Assembly (NCBI GenBank): GCA_012932865.1
Contig: SAXG01000004.1
Location: 248,001-312,000, forward strand
From: Amylostereum areolatum
Lineage: Eukaryota > Basidiomycota > Agaricomycetes > Russulales > Stereaceae
DNA: 64,000 nt
Direction of reading: 5' to 3'
The notes under the pieces are model-generated. The model worked only from the letters and a program-made list of their open reading frames with translations. It had not been told where the DNA came from and did not search any database. Within the stretch, counting starts at the first letter, position 1. Each line of letters opens with the position of its first letter. Both the position numbers and the translations under genes were made by a program. This document shows positions 43,456 through 54,788 of the stretch, piece by piece.

Positions 43456-45812
43456 TCAAACCCGTCGAACGCGAATCGGTAGCATGACACCCTGTTCTTC
43501 TTTCCCCCTCACCTTGGGCTTTACTGTGTTCCCTCCCAGATGATAAAAATCGACATCTTGTTGCCCTTCCGCCAGATGGAAGGAGAAGTGTCGAACAAGG
43601 ACAGATGTTACTATCTATGGATCCATTGGTCGATCAATTAGGCCGTATACTGGAATTTTGTGATCCTTGCCTTGAACTCAGCTAGTGCTAATGAGATAAA
43701 GGAGATTCTGAGGTCAATACGGGATAAGAGGGCCTGAATACAATCTACTTGCCGAACGCCCGTCCAATGCACACTTTCCCACTAGAGGAAATAATTTGTT
43801 ATTTAACAACACAGTGAAGTGGATCACGACTGGTTAATGTACACTTACCCGTCGCCAAATGTCAGCATGCTGCCAGGACCCACACCTCTGTTGCTCGTCC
43901 GCTTCTCAAGCCATCTCTCCGGCTTGAACTCATCCGCATCGTCGCCCCAGACAGTCGGATCGACGTTGACACCATCCCTAACAGGTATCGAGATAATTTG
44001 GCCAGGGTGAACGCGGAGGTCAATCTCGTGGCTCCCGGGTAGAGGGGCATTCAAAGGGATCACATCTTCTACAATAGCCTGACAGAGCGTAAGTGAACAT
44101 TAACTACAGTATGCGTGGCGATGAAGATACCTGTCGTGAGATATCCATGAGGACGGCTTTGCACCTCATCGTCTCCATAGTGACCGCTTCGAGGTACTCG
44201 AGACCGTTCTTGCCAGAAGCGGCCAGGTCGACGTAGCTCGGGGGAGCTCCGTGTGCAACTTCGAACTCGATAAGCTCGGCGCGAAGCCTAGACTGGATTA
44301 TGGGTTGTCGGGAGAGTTCATAGAGGAGTTCCTGTAAGCGCAGAACAGAGGGCGAGTTAGTGTGCGGCATGTGGTTTGAGAAATGGCGACAAGTGACCTA
44401 CTCCCATAACGTTTGCAATGGTCTCAGACCCGGCGAATAAGAGTCCGATAATCTACGGTTAGATCATTAGATTAACACTCGCTCAAGGGGCCTACAGAAT
44501 CATCACAAACCTCAGCGACGACATCATCCCTCGACACTGAATCTCCGGTCTTACGGTCTTGATCTTGAGACGTCCAGTCAGACAGATTCTTATATGAAGG
44601 CCGCAGATAATACTCACTCAAAACCTCCAGCACCCTCGCATCCATCCTACCAACAGTCTCATCGCGTTGCGCTGCGTCCCATGCCTCCTGCGCGATTTTC
44701 CCCAGCTCTGTCTTCAGCATATTCGCCCAGGTCTTCATGGGGTTCGGCAAGCTTAACATTTGCGGATAAGCCCCAACGACAACGGCTGCGATACGATTGA
44801 GTGGCGTGTCTTCTTCTGACGGCCCGTTGGAAAGATTGGCGAGTAGAGCTGGAATAGTGCTTGAGGAGGCGCTTAGATCATGGGCAAACATAGTCATCGA
44901 GATTGCGTTCAGGCTGCGAAGGGGTACGTATATCAACGAAGCATAGAATTAAAATGTGGCGAGAGCCTCACGAAAAACTGTGGAGGGCTTCGGACACGTT
45001 GATGACGACAGACTCGTCGGGACCTATTTTGTCATCCCAATTCGCTCGAAGCTGTATGATAGTGAGAGATGCGAGAGATTCAAGCCAACGAACCTACGTG
45101 ATGAGCAAGATCGAAGAATACGTGGGAGACTTGTTTAACGGACTGCGGACTATGTCTTGCTCATAAACACTTGCGCTGGGACGAAACTAACGGACTGACG
45201 TGAAGGCCGGGTTCAGTCTTTGCCTCCGCCGCGAATGGCTTTCGGCTGGAGCCATAGAATTAGCTGATCATTACATGAAATAAAAGAAATAATGCCTGCC
45301 TTCAGATGACAACAGGCTTGCGCCGAACTATCAGCTAGGTCAGTTGATGCCAGCGTTAGACACATATAGAAACAAACCCAAAGAGTAAGGATACTCTTGT
45401 CAATGTCTGGTCTCCAGTATTTAGAGGTGTTATTGAGAATATGAGACGCTCCCTTGGTATCACCCATGACGAGAATAGGCTCCTGTGTGGTCGAAGTCCA
45501 GGGTAATGTAAGTTACAAAGGCTTCACAAGACTGCCAATGGGACGACCTGCCATTAAGGGGTCTCGGATGAGATATACAGGACCATATTGCTCCCTCCAA
45601 ACGTTGTACCGCGTCCCAGTGGGAGCCCCGCGAAGGTCGAATGCGTGACCCCAAAGATGACTGACCGTTGGCGGGCCAGGTAGGAACGATAACCTGCGGA
45701 TGTGAGCAATGCGCTTGTAGGCCTTGTGGGCTATCCAGACGATGAAAGCTGTAGCTGTCAAGCAGCAAAAGCTCGAGGAAGGGAGTATGGTGGGCCACAT
45801 CGAAACGTGCAT
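43456..45812 (-). CDS. Cytochrome P450 monooxygenase (cluster P450-1)
   Basis: Membrane-anchored haem monooxygenase. The start at 45812 gives MHVSMWPTILPSSSFCC and a hydrophobic anchor, then FLPGPPTVSHLWG (Pro hinge) and WREQYGPVYLI. Further exons read VMGDTKGASHILNN, FGASLLSSE, SHSRRRQRLNPAFT (C-helix), VVINVSEALHSFS, LNAISMTMFAHDL, GLLFAGSETIANVMG (I-helix AGxET), EAVTMETMRCK (ExxR), DEFKPERWLEK (PERF-type) and the haem loop FGDGGKVCIGRAFALAEFK, then IVTSVLVRHFSFHLAEG and the C-terminus TVKPKVRGKEEQGVMLPI. Three introns must be spliced with GC donors to keep this family sequence: 45299-45246, 43752-43688 and 43670-43615; the rest are GT-AG. No internal stop is needed if these are used. The exon 1 end near 45510-45540 is uncertain. 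About 530 residues. The substrate is probably the terpenoid from the neighbouring cyclase, inferred from context. Confidence 0.87.
43615..43670 (-). other. Putative GC-AG intron in P450-1
   Basis: 56 nt. Upstream exon ...LAEFK, donor GCAAGG; acceptor CCATAG, downstream exon IVTSVLVRHF. Spliced, ten residues lie between AEFK and the conserved F, as P450s have. The only nearby GT (GTATAC, 43 kb side) would put the downstream exon out of frame. Confidence 0.7.
43688..43752 (-). other. Putative GC-AG intron in P450-1, with consensus GCAAGT donor
   Basis: 65 nt. The exon ends CGGGCGTTCG, the donor is GCAAGT (the best-known GC donor context), and the acceptor TCATTAG is followed by CACTAGCTGAG, giving GRAFALAEFK across the haem-loop/L-helix junction. 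A GT alternative exists 4 nt downstream (GTAGAT), but with the nearest in-frame acceptor it inserts about seven extra residues into this conserved region. Confidence 0.65.
45246..45299 (-). other. Putative GC-AG intron in P450-1 (C-helix region)
   Basis: 54 nt. The exon FGASLLSSEG ends GAAG, the donor is GCAGGC, there is a branch-like CTAAT, and the acceptor is CTCCAG. Spliced, LLSSEAESHSRRRQRLNPAF matches the family EGxxHxxxRxxLNPAF spacing exactly. No usable GT donor occurs in the right place. Confidence 0.6.
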
Positions 45813-46829
45813 TCGGTCCTCCTTGACCAGCTTGGCATATATGTAGCTGGACTATTAAGGGATTGAAATGATGGCCTCGGAGATACGTGAGTGACTATGG
45901 CACTTTACATCGTAACTCTTACATACATGCCGCGGCGCCCTCCCCATCGCCTTTTGCCTATCCTCTCTGGTTCTTCCTTCAAGAATTGGATGTCTTTCTT
46001 CACCGAACATGGGCTCATCGAGTGGGACATCGTTCGCCGGGGATAGATTGGGGATAGAAGGGGGTGGGCAGGTCCAGGCGCCAACGCGAAACCGCGGTCA
46101 CGGGTTGGACGGTCGATTGTCCCGATCAAGCCCGAGGGGTCGATCAATCGTCGACCACCCACTACCATGATGCATTCGTCGAGTGAACAGGCGTATACGG
46201 TATGAAAGAACGACCAGATGCACCACGAGCCTGCTTCCAGTGCTGAGTGCAACTCCGGTATCTTGGTGCAACCATTTGGACAAGTATGTCCAGCACTCAG
46301 TGACTTTTCCCATCCTCACTAGTTTCCAGTAGCAGAGTAGATATGCGTCAACCCTCGCACCCCGGAATTCTCATCGCTTCTCAAATAAACCCAGACTCAC
46401 TGGACCGAGAACCCGACAGCCACTGATGCGCGCTGAGTGATGGTCTGCTGCGGTCCGATCTGGTCCCATCGTCTCCCGTTTTGAATACGGCAGTTCTGTG
46501 TTGGATGTCCCACTAGTAAGGTAGGCGTACAGGCGCAGTGGTTTGACTGGTTCTATGATTGCCTGATGTCCGCTGCAGTCGGCCGCACCCAATCCTTGGT
46601 GCAGCCATCCTTAACATGACAGAGAACTTTCTTCTCTTGGACGTTCCCACCAAACGAAGACGGAGACATCTTTGCCTGTTAGACAAGGTCGTGGCCCCCA
46701 CCGGTGCGTTATAAAGCAGCCTCGTGAGAGACGTCATACTGACAAGCGACTCGCAGTGTGTAGATCGCACATATAAAGTACCTCTGCTTACAAGGCTGCT
46801 CACTCGTCTACAGGGCATCACTTGACGAC
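45813..46829. promoter_or_regulatory. Shared divergent promoter of the two cluster P450s
   Basis: 1017 bp between the two P450 start codons, which point away from each other. It holds no convincing gene. On the P450-2 side a TATAAAG lies 57 bp upstream of the ATG. The arrangement would allow joint control of both oxidases by one regulator. Confidence 0.55.
46772..46779 (+). promoter_or_regulatory. TATA box candidate of P450-2
   Basis: ATATAAAG, 51-58 bp upstream of the P450-2 start codon at 46830, at the usual distance for a short 5' UTR in filamentous fungi. Confidence 0.5.
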
Positions 46830-48353
46830 ATGAACTTTCTCATAGTGATCTGTGGTATCTGCGCCAGTCTCTTCTTCGTACTTCGTCCTTTCTTGTTCGT
46901 TCCACATGACCTTCGCCACCTCCCTCGAGTTCCAATCCTCCCTCTTCTCTGGAGCTATCTTAGTGGTGAAGCGGAGGACAAAAGATTGAAGAGACTGGTC
47001 CTTCCTTTTGCAAACGAGAAGAATGAAGGCATCGTACTTGTTTGGGCCCTGGGGAGGTGGATGGTGCATATACTTGATCGCAAGGTACCGCGATAGTTCT
47101 CTCGATGCCATTGCCTTCATTTAACCCCTTTGCTTTTTTCTCAAGTTGGGGAGCGCTATCTTCGCCGACATAGATCAATTTCCCAAAGAGGATCCACCCG
47201 ACGACTTGCTCCTGTGGCAGTTCATTGGCAGGTCGAATATCCTCCTCTCAAATGGCGAACAATGGCGCAAACATTCCCACATCATCCGAAGCGCTATCAA
47301 CCAAACAATCCCTGTGGCCCAATTCGTAGCCCTCGCTCGTCGTCTCTTCGCTTTTATGGACAGCCGGGCTACAATTCCACGCTTCGACGACATGTCGCAG
47401 AAGTATGCGCTTGACGCCGTGGGCACGACGGTGTTTGGGCACGATTTCAACGCTATCGCAGAAGAAAGCGATTTCGTCCGCAACTATAACAACATCATGC
47501 ATGGCATCGCCAACCCTCTCTATGTCATTCTTCCCGTCCTTGAGCGTATCTTTCCTCGACATGCGCTGAAGCGAGGGATGGACAGTCTCGCGGAGGCCTT
47601 CCAAGGTGTCCTGACAGAGAAAAGAGAGAACCCTGGCGCAGACATGTTAACATATATGCTCCGGAATGTGGACGTGACGGAGCGAGAGCTACGGGACAAC
47701 ATGTTGCTGTTATTCATCGCCGGGCATGTAGGTGGCTCTTCTCTCACTGGAATGTAAACTGACATCTGGGCTTATAGGACACATCTTCGGGTGGTATCTC
47801 TACCCTCATATATTACCTAGCAAAGCATCCTGACCTGCAAGCTCGCGCACGGAAGGAGGTTCTGGATGTGCTGGGCGACGACACGGATCCCATCCTCGAA
47901 ACAGTCCAGAAGATGCACTACCTCATGGCCTGTGTTCGTGAAGCACTACGCGTCAACACCCCCATATCGTATGTCGTTCCTCGCGCCACATCTACTTCCG
48001 TGACGCTGGGCCGCTACACCATCCCCCCGAACACGTCTATCATCCTCAACATTTACGCAATTCATCACAACTCGGTCGATTGGCCTGAGCCCTTCAAGTT
48101 TGACCCAGACCGGTTCCCGAAGGGATCAAACGGTGGCGCGGCTTGGGTACCATTTGGACTCGGTCCTAGACAGTGTCCCGCACGAGCTTTTGCTCTGAAC
48201 GAGCAACTTGTTCTTACCGCCATGCTCCTCCGGGAGTACGAGTGGATTCTTCCCTCCACTTCCGTCCATGCAGACACCATACAGAATGCATTCTCACCCT
48301 TCGCCCTTTCTCTTCCACAAAATCTCGATCTTCAATTTCTCCGCCGCGTATGA
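46830..48353 (+). CDS. Cytochrome P450 monooxygenase (cluster P450-2)
   Basis: Haem monooxygenase of 470 residues in three exons: 46830-47084, 47146-47727 and 47778-48353. An N-terminal membrane anchor (MNFLIVICGICASLFFVLRP) is followed by GIVLVWALGRWMVHI, FPKEDPPDDLLLWQFIG, NILLSNGEQWRKHSHIIRSA (the WxxxR C-helix), TTVFGHDFNAIAEE and MLLLFIAGHDTSSGGIST (I-helix AGxDT, split by the second intron at AGH/DTSS). It continues with MACVREALRVNTPI (ExxR), FDPDRFPKG, and the haem loop VPFGLGPRQCPARAFALNE with the axial Cys near residue 412. It is complete, with only GT-AG introns. The I-helix and haem loop resemble the CYP4-like/CYP5xxx fungal groups, but the sequence differs clearly from P450-1, so they are not a recent tandem duplicate. 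A role in tailoring the terpene scaffold is inferred from position. Confidence 0.93.
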
Positions 48354-48849
48354 CAGAACGTACCTTTCTCTTCCACTTCACCAAGCTGCTACGTTTCGTT
48401 TCTTACATCCCCAACAATATCGTGGCATAAAAAAGTTTAGGGTCCAGAAATTCAGACATCGAGCGTGTATGCGACCTCGAGGTCTAACGCGTAACGTCTA
48501 ACGTCCATCAATCAGATGTTCCAGCCAACTGTTACTAGTACCATCTCTGATACTTGATAATTACGAGTCAGTCTAAAACTCCCCCAGTGCGAGACGACGA
48601 AAGCAAACTATCGATGATTGTATTGGTACTAGTACATTGGCACAGATAAGCCTTTCTTCGAAGCAGGCTTCTAATACTTGTGAGTTACGAGGCGGGATGC
48701 GAACAAAGCACAAATGCGACAAGAGAACGTCCGCGATCGATTCTTTCACCCTTCATACACCTTGCATATTTTCATTCGTTTGGTCGGTCGTTCGGTCGTT
48801 CATTCTTCCTCTCGTCCTGGTCATGAGAAGTGTGACGGGCGCGAGTACT
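48354..48849. other. Convergent 3' intergenic, P450-2 / pyruvate carboxylase
   Basis: 496 bp between facing stop codons, marking the right edge of the cluster. It includes small imperfect repeats (GTCTAACGCGTAACGTCTAACGTCC near 48480-48505, and TTCGGTCGTTCATTC-like near 48780-48805). No coding signal. Confidence 0.55.
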
Positions 48850-51800
48850 CTACGAGACGATCTCGACGGTGAGGTCGCCTTGTGCGATTGAGTCGCCTAT
48901 AAGGATTTGGCATCAATACCAGGTCCTAGAAGTACATCTCGAAAGCCGCTCACCCTCGTGCACAACGACGCGCTTGACGTGCCCAGAAACCGGCGCCGTT
49001 ACAGCAGACTCCATCTGCGATGAGCATCCAATTAGCATCAGCCCCCCGAAAACGAGGCAGGAAAGCTCTGTACCTTCATGGCGCTCAGCACTGGATGGGA
49101 GAAAATGGTCTTCAGAGACGTGTCGTGAATCAACAAACAGAACGAGGAACGTACCACAGACGGGGTCACCCTTCTTGATCTCCTGGCCCTCCTTCACCCG
49201 CACCTCGACGACGACACCAGACATGGGCGCACCAACCGATCCAGGATCCGCAGTGGCCTTCTCGCGCGAGACTGTCTCCACCGCGGAGTTTTTGTCCTCG
49301 ACCGAAACAGCACGGACCTGTCCGACTGGTCAACCAGCTGTTGTGCGGGCACATGTAATGAACTCACTTCGCCGTTGACCTCGAACCACACATCGCGCTG
49401 CGCCTGGCCCTCCACCACAGGGCCAACCGCCATCAGGCGGATGATGAGGGTCTTACCCTGCTCAATCGCGATGTGCATCTCCTCGCCGACGTCGGGACGA
49501 CCGAGGAAGTAGCGCGTCGGGATGACGCTGAGGTCGCCGTACTTCTCAAGGAAGCCCTGGAACTCCTCAAACACCTTCGGGTACATGACGTACGACGACA
49601 CATCCGCGTCCGTGATGTGCTTGCCAAACTTCGATCGAAGTTCCGCCTTGATTTTCTTGAAGTCAAGCGGTGCCATGCTCGCACCCGGACGACCGTCGAT
49701 CCTCGGCTTGTTCCTGATGATCTTGGAACGCAGGGGTTCGGGGAAGCCACCGTAAGGTTGACCGAGGTAGCCCTGGAAGAACTCGACGACGGACGACGGG
49801 AAGTCGAGCTGATCAGCGCGATCGAGGACGTCCTGCTTGGTAACATTGTTTTGCGTCATCCATTGCGCGAAGTCGCCGACGACCTTGGAAGAAGGCGTGA
49901 CCTTGATGATGTTGCCGCAAAGCTCGTTGGCCTCGATATACTTCTTCTTGACCTCTGTGGAAAACGCATTCAGTTCAAGCCCGCCTGCGACGGCGGTAGC
50001 TCTCACCAGTCCATTGAGTGCCGAGACCAAGTTGCGAGGCTTGGAACTATAACAACGCAGGTTAGAGATCGAACACAACGAGAGATCCGAGGAGTATACC
50101 ATCAAGTTGGTGTACTGTCCACCAGGCATTTCATGGTCGAAGACGCTGGAGTCCGACGCGCGCACATTGGCCTCGAAGCACTGGTACAGCATACGAACTT
50201 GAGTCCAGTACAGGTCGAGCGCCTGGATGTCCGCGTAGCGAATACCGGTGCCGAGGCCGGTCTGCTCCAAAGCCATGGTAATGGCACCCATTGGAGGTTG
50301 AGACGTCAGGCCGGACATGCCTATGAGTGGGTGTCAGTCACACAAATCATACTGATAGACGAGAGGGACGAACTGTCGATCGCGACGTCAACAACGTCAG
50401 CACCGGCGGCAGCAGCAGCGAGCATGGTAGCAGTCGAGATGCCCGCAGTGTCGTGTGAGTGGACATGGATCGGAATATCGGGATACTTCTCTCGGATGGC
50501 TTTGATGAGACTTCAACAGGCGTCAGCTTCAACTACACCATCTTGTCAAGTTGGCTTACATTTTCGCAGCCTCGGGCTTGAGGAGACCAGCCATGTCCTT
50601 GATACCGAGAACGTGGATGCCCTCAGTGACGAGTTGGTCGATGAAGTTCATATAGTATTCAAGGGTGTACTTGACCTCCTTCTTGCTCGCGAGGTCGCCG
50701 CTGTAGCAGACGACGGCTTCAACAACACCACCGGCCTTCTTGGCAGCATCGATTCCGAGACGCATCTATATTCGAGATCAGTAAATATCGACTACTTCCT
50801 TTTTAATGACCACTGACGTTCTCTGGCGAGTTCGAGTCAGTAAAACATACTCAGTTAGCAACATAGACCACTCACCGAAGTAGTTCAACGAGTCGAAGAC
50901 GCGGAAGATGTCCAGACCATTCTCAACGGCCTTCTTGGAGAAATCGTAGATCGCGTTGTCGCTGGTTGTCGCTAGTAAGGAACCCTCCTTTCAATGCTTT
51001 CCAAAAGGACTTACGGGTAGCTAGTGTAGCCGACACCATTGGCACCACGGACAAGGGCCTGCAGAGGAATGTTCGGGACCAATTTACGGAGAGTGCGCTG
51101 TATCACAAACAGCGTCAATTTAATTGATCGCCAATGACAAGAAGGAACAAGTACCAGGCGCTCCCACGGATCCTCGTACAAGAAACGCATGGCCACATCG
51201 AACGTCGCGCCACCCCAGCACTCAAGCGAGTACGCGTTAGCGAGGGCATAGCTAGTCTCCTTCGCAATGTTAACCATGTCGATTGTGCGCAGACGGGTCG
51301 CAAGGAGTGACTGGTGGGCATCACGCCAGGTGGTGTCCATGATAAGGGTGCCAGGGTACTCGCGAACGGCCTTTGCGAACGCCTCGGGGCCGTGCTCGAC
51401 GATGATGTTACGCCAGCCAACTTCGCAGGGGAGAGACGCGTCGAGGGGAGGACCGTCAAGGTCATCGGGATTGGGGAAAGGAGGTACGACAATGTCGGTC
51501 TTCAGACCGGGTTCTCCCTACGGTAACATCATCAGAATTTTCGAATGAGAGAGAAGAAACGGCTGACAGTCTGGCCCTTGATGGAGCTACCGTTGACAGC
51601 GAGATCGCCGAGGTAAGCAAGCAGCTTTTGTGCACGGTTCTGACTTTGCACGAGCTTGAACAGCTCAGGAGTGTCGTCGATGAACTGAAAAAGAACGATC
51701 AATATAAGCAATTTAGCATGGAAAGGAAGACATGCCGTGGTCCAGGTCTTGCCGCCGATGAAGACGTCGTGCGTCAAGAGACGGAAGAGGAAGGGGATGT

Positions 51801-53634
51801 TGGTCTGCGGGAACAGGCGTCAGCTCGTCAGTGTTCACATGCCTGCGCATATACGTACTTTTACGCCACGAATGCGGAACTCGACGAGGGCACGCAGCAT
51901 CTTGCGCCGCGCGACTTCGTACGTGGTACCGCTGACGCTGACCTTGACCAGCAAGCTGTCATAGTGAGGCTGAAAAAACGTCGGTCAGCGTTTAGATTCC
52001 AAACTTGGAAGTGGATTTATCATACCGTGATCTGCGCACCAGCAAAACCAGAGCTGGCATCAAGACGAACACCATTACCGCCCGCACTACGGTACACTTC
52101 GATTTTGCCGGTATCCGGTTGGAAGCTCTGCGACGCGTCCTCGGTCGTGACACGGCATTGAATGGCAAACCCGCGCTTGGTGATGGCTTCTTGGGTCAGA
52201 CCAAGCTGGGGAAGAGTCGCGCCAGCCGCAATCTGAATCTGCGCAGCGACGATGTCGAGACCAGTAATTTCCTCTGTCAGATAAAGCGGCTCAGAGTCAT
52301 ATGTGGGTTTTATAACACAAGTTCATACCCGTGATGGTGTGTTCGACCTGAATACGAGGGTTAATTTCGATGAAATAATGGCGACCCATCTGGTCGACCA
52401 AGAACTCGGCCGTGCCCGCATTCCTGTATCCGACGCTCTTCGCGAGTTTGATTGCGTCCGCGAGGATTGCCTGACGAACCTCCTCGGGGAGGTGGGTAGC
52501 GGGGGCGACTTCGACAACTTTCTGGTGGCGACGTTGGACAGAGCAGTCACGTTCGAAGAGGTGGACGGTGTTGCCTTGAGCGTCGGCGAGGAGCTGGACC
52601 TCAATATGCCTTGGGCGCTCGAGGAAACGCTCGATGAAGACAGTGCCGTCACCAAAGGCAGACTTGGCTTCGCTGACGGCGCGCTCAAACGCGTTCTGGA
52701 AGTCGGACTGCTCGCGAACAACACGCATTCCACGTCCGCCACCACCCATGGCCGCCTTGATGATGACTGAAAGGATAAAAATAAGACAAAGCCGGAGGTA
52801 CCTAAGGCATAGTACAGTCCACACACCTGGGAAGCCGTATTCTTGGATGAACGCATCCGCATCGGTCCAGGAGTCAACAGGTCCGGGAGTACCGGGAACC
52901 ACTGGGACGCCAACCTTGATGGCTATCCGCCGCATGCACTTGGATCAGCTGTCGCCCAAATGGGTAAAGGAAGACGCATACCAAGTGTACGAGCTTTAGT
53001 CTTGTCACCAAGACCGTCAATGACTTCGGGTGTAGGGCCGACGAACGCGATACCAGCTTGTTCAACCTTGCGCGCAAACTCGGCGTTTTCAGAGAGGAAG
53101 CCATAGCTGCACAGCGATGCGATGAGTTCGGAAAATATGAGTGAACGAATGTGGAGTGGCTACGTACCCGGGGTGAATCATGTCAACGCCGTGTTCAAGC
53201 GCGATCCGGATGATGTCCTCCTGGGCAAGGTAAGCACCGACGGGGGTCAAGCCCTCACCGACCCTGTACGCTTCATCGGCCTGAAGATGTGTCAGATGAG
53301 AGACAAGGAGGATGGAAAAAGACGCACCTTCTGACGGTGAGCAGACATCCGGTCCTCATAAGAGTAGATGGCGACGGTGTGCATAGCGAGCTCATGGGCG
53401 GTACGAAACACACGGATCGCAATTTCCTGAACATAGGGTAGTTAGTGCGTTTGTTCCGATGATAGTAGGTAGACGCGATGTTACTCCACGGTTCGCAACG
53501 AGGATCTTGGTGAGAGGACCGCTGTGACCTGCGGACTTCCTGCGCATGGTTTGGATGGAGTGAACGGGGGTGCCAGGCGCGCTAGGCGACGCGGCAAATA
53601 TCGCAGCGAGACGAGGAGGGTGAAGGGAGGCCAT
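48850..53634 (-). CDS. PYC: Pyruvate carboxylase
   Basis: Biotin enzyme that carboxylates pyruvate to oxaloacetate (anaplerosis, gluconeogenesis). The start at 53634 gives [13 protein letters not shown]..., [24 protein letters not shown]. Biotin carboxylase part: [43 protein letters not shown] (ATP-grasp Gly loop), [15 protein letters not shown], and [10 protein letters not shown] with the catalytic residues. Carboxyltransferase part: [18 protein letters not shown] (metal and pyruvate site), [59 protein letters not shown] region, [12 protein letters not shown]. Then a C-terminal linker and the biotinyl domain with [15 protein letters not shown], the intron falling inside the AMKM biotinylation motif, ending [18 protein letters not shown]. 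About 1,190 residues, many short introns, all key motifs present. It is probably cytosolic as in other fungi; the N-terminal extension is not a clear presequence. Confidence 0.96.
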
Positions 53635-54788
53635 GATGGGTGACGGAGGGAGAGCTGCGGGGTTTGGGGTTTGGATCGGTGCGGGTTATATACGCGCGGG
53701 GGAGCGCCGAGCGGTACGTTATCTGGGTCAAAATCCGAGAACAATCGACGCGCTTGACCGCAGATCGCTGTGCGCCGGGAGAAAAAAGAGCTATGCGACG
53801 GCGACTGGAGAATACCTGGAAGGTGGTCGTGGTCGTGAACGAAGAGGCGATCTCTTTATGGGGCGAAATCGCACATGTTATCTACGCGAATGAGATCGTG
53901 AGCAATGGACCATCGTCGCGGCGGCGTCCCGGTCGTCCCGGATTTAGAGCGGCCATTTGCTCGTGAACGACTCGCTCGCTCTCCTCGACCCGCTCGGTTC
54001 TCCTTCTTCTCCGTCCCACCCGTCGCTTTTCCCACTCGCTCTCACTTTCCTCTCACTCTCCATCCAGCCCATGTCCGATTAAGCGCCGTCACGTCGTCGG
54101 TCTGAACCGCCCTGTCAGAACTCCATCGCAGCGCCAAGGCTTCGCTATCCCGCGCACGTTCAGGCTCGTCACGTCCAAGAACCTATCCAGCTCCTGCCGC
54201 GGCGTCGCCAACGCTACTGCTACCCGGCCCAAGATGCGTGAACCCGCCGAGATCATCATCCAAGCATTGCGCTTCAACCAATAGAAGGGGCGGAACGTTC
54301 ATACGAACAACATTCGGGACCGACCCCACTCGATAATAAGTAGAGCGCCTCCACGATGTCTGATTGGTCTTGCACACTTCTCCGTCTGATACGACGAGCC
54401 CGTCAGATTTGCACCGAGTATCTATCTGGTATCCACAACTATCGCCGCGATACACAGAGAAGACAGACCCACGCAAATATCGCGCCCCAGATTCGTTCCA
54501 TCGCGCCCAGGGCGATTGTTTGAGGCTTTACATTGGCTTTACATGTTACATGTTACAGTTTGATGCGGTTCCAGCTGGGGTGGCGCATTTCACTGATGCT
54601 CGATTCAGCCTTGCGTTAGTCAATTGGAATATGTTTGTGGCACTAGATCTTCTCCATACTGCTCTGCGTGTGCGAGATAACAAAGCGAGGTGCAATATAT
54701 ATGTCTATTCTATGAGTAACGCCACGGTCCAAGCAAGAACATACGAGCAGACAATTCGTGCGTACCACCGTGCTCGCCGATGTTAAGC
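53635..54788. other. Intergenic upstream of pyruvate carboxylase
   Basis: 1154 bp between two minus-strand genes, holding the carboxylase promoter and the transporter 3' UTR. Short frames (up to 140 codons) carry no motif. Small direct repeat of GGCTTTACAT / ATGTTACATGTTACA near 54518-54558. The stretch 54000-54070 is C/T-rich on the + strand, i.e. purine-rich relative to the carboxylase. Confidence 0.5.

Noticed and set aside
43456..43848. P450-1 as a truncated pseudogene
   Set aside because: Reading only GT-AG introns gives an early stop after the haem loop, but with GC donors the complete C-terminus is recovered in frame.
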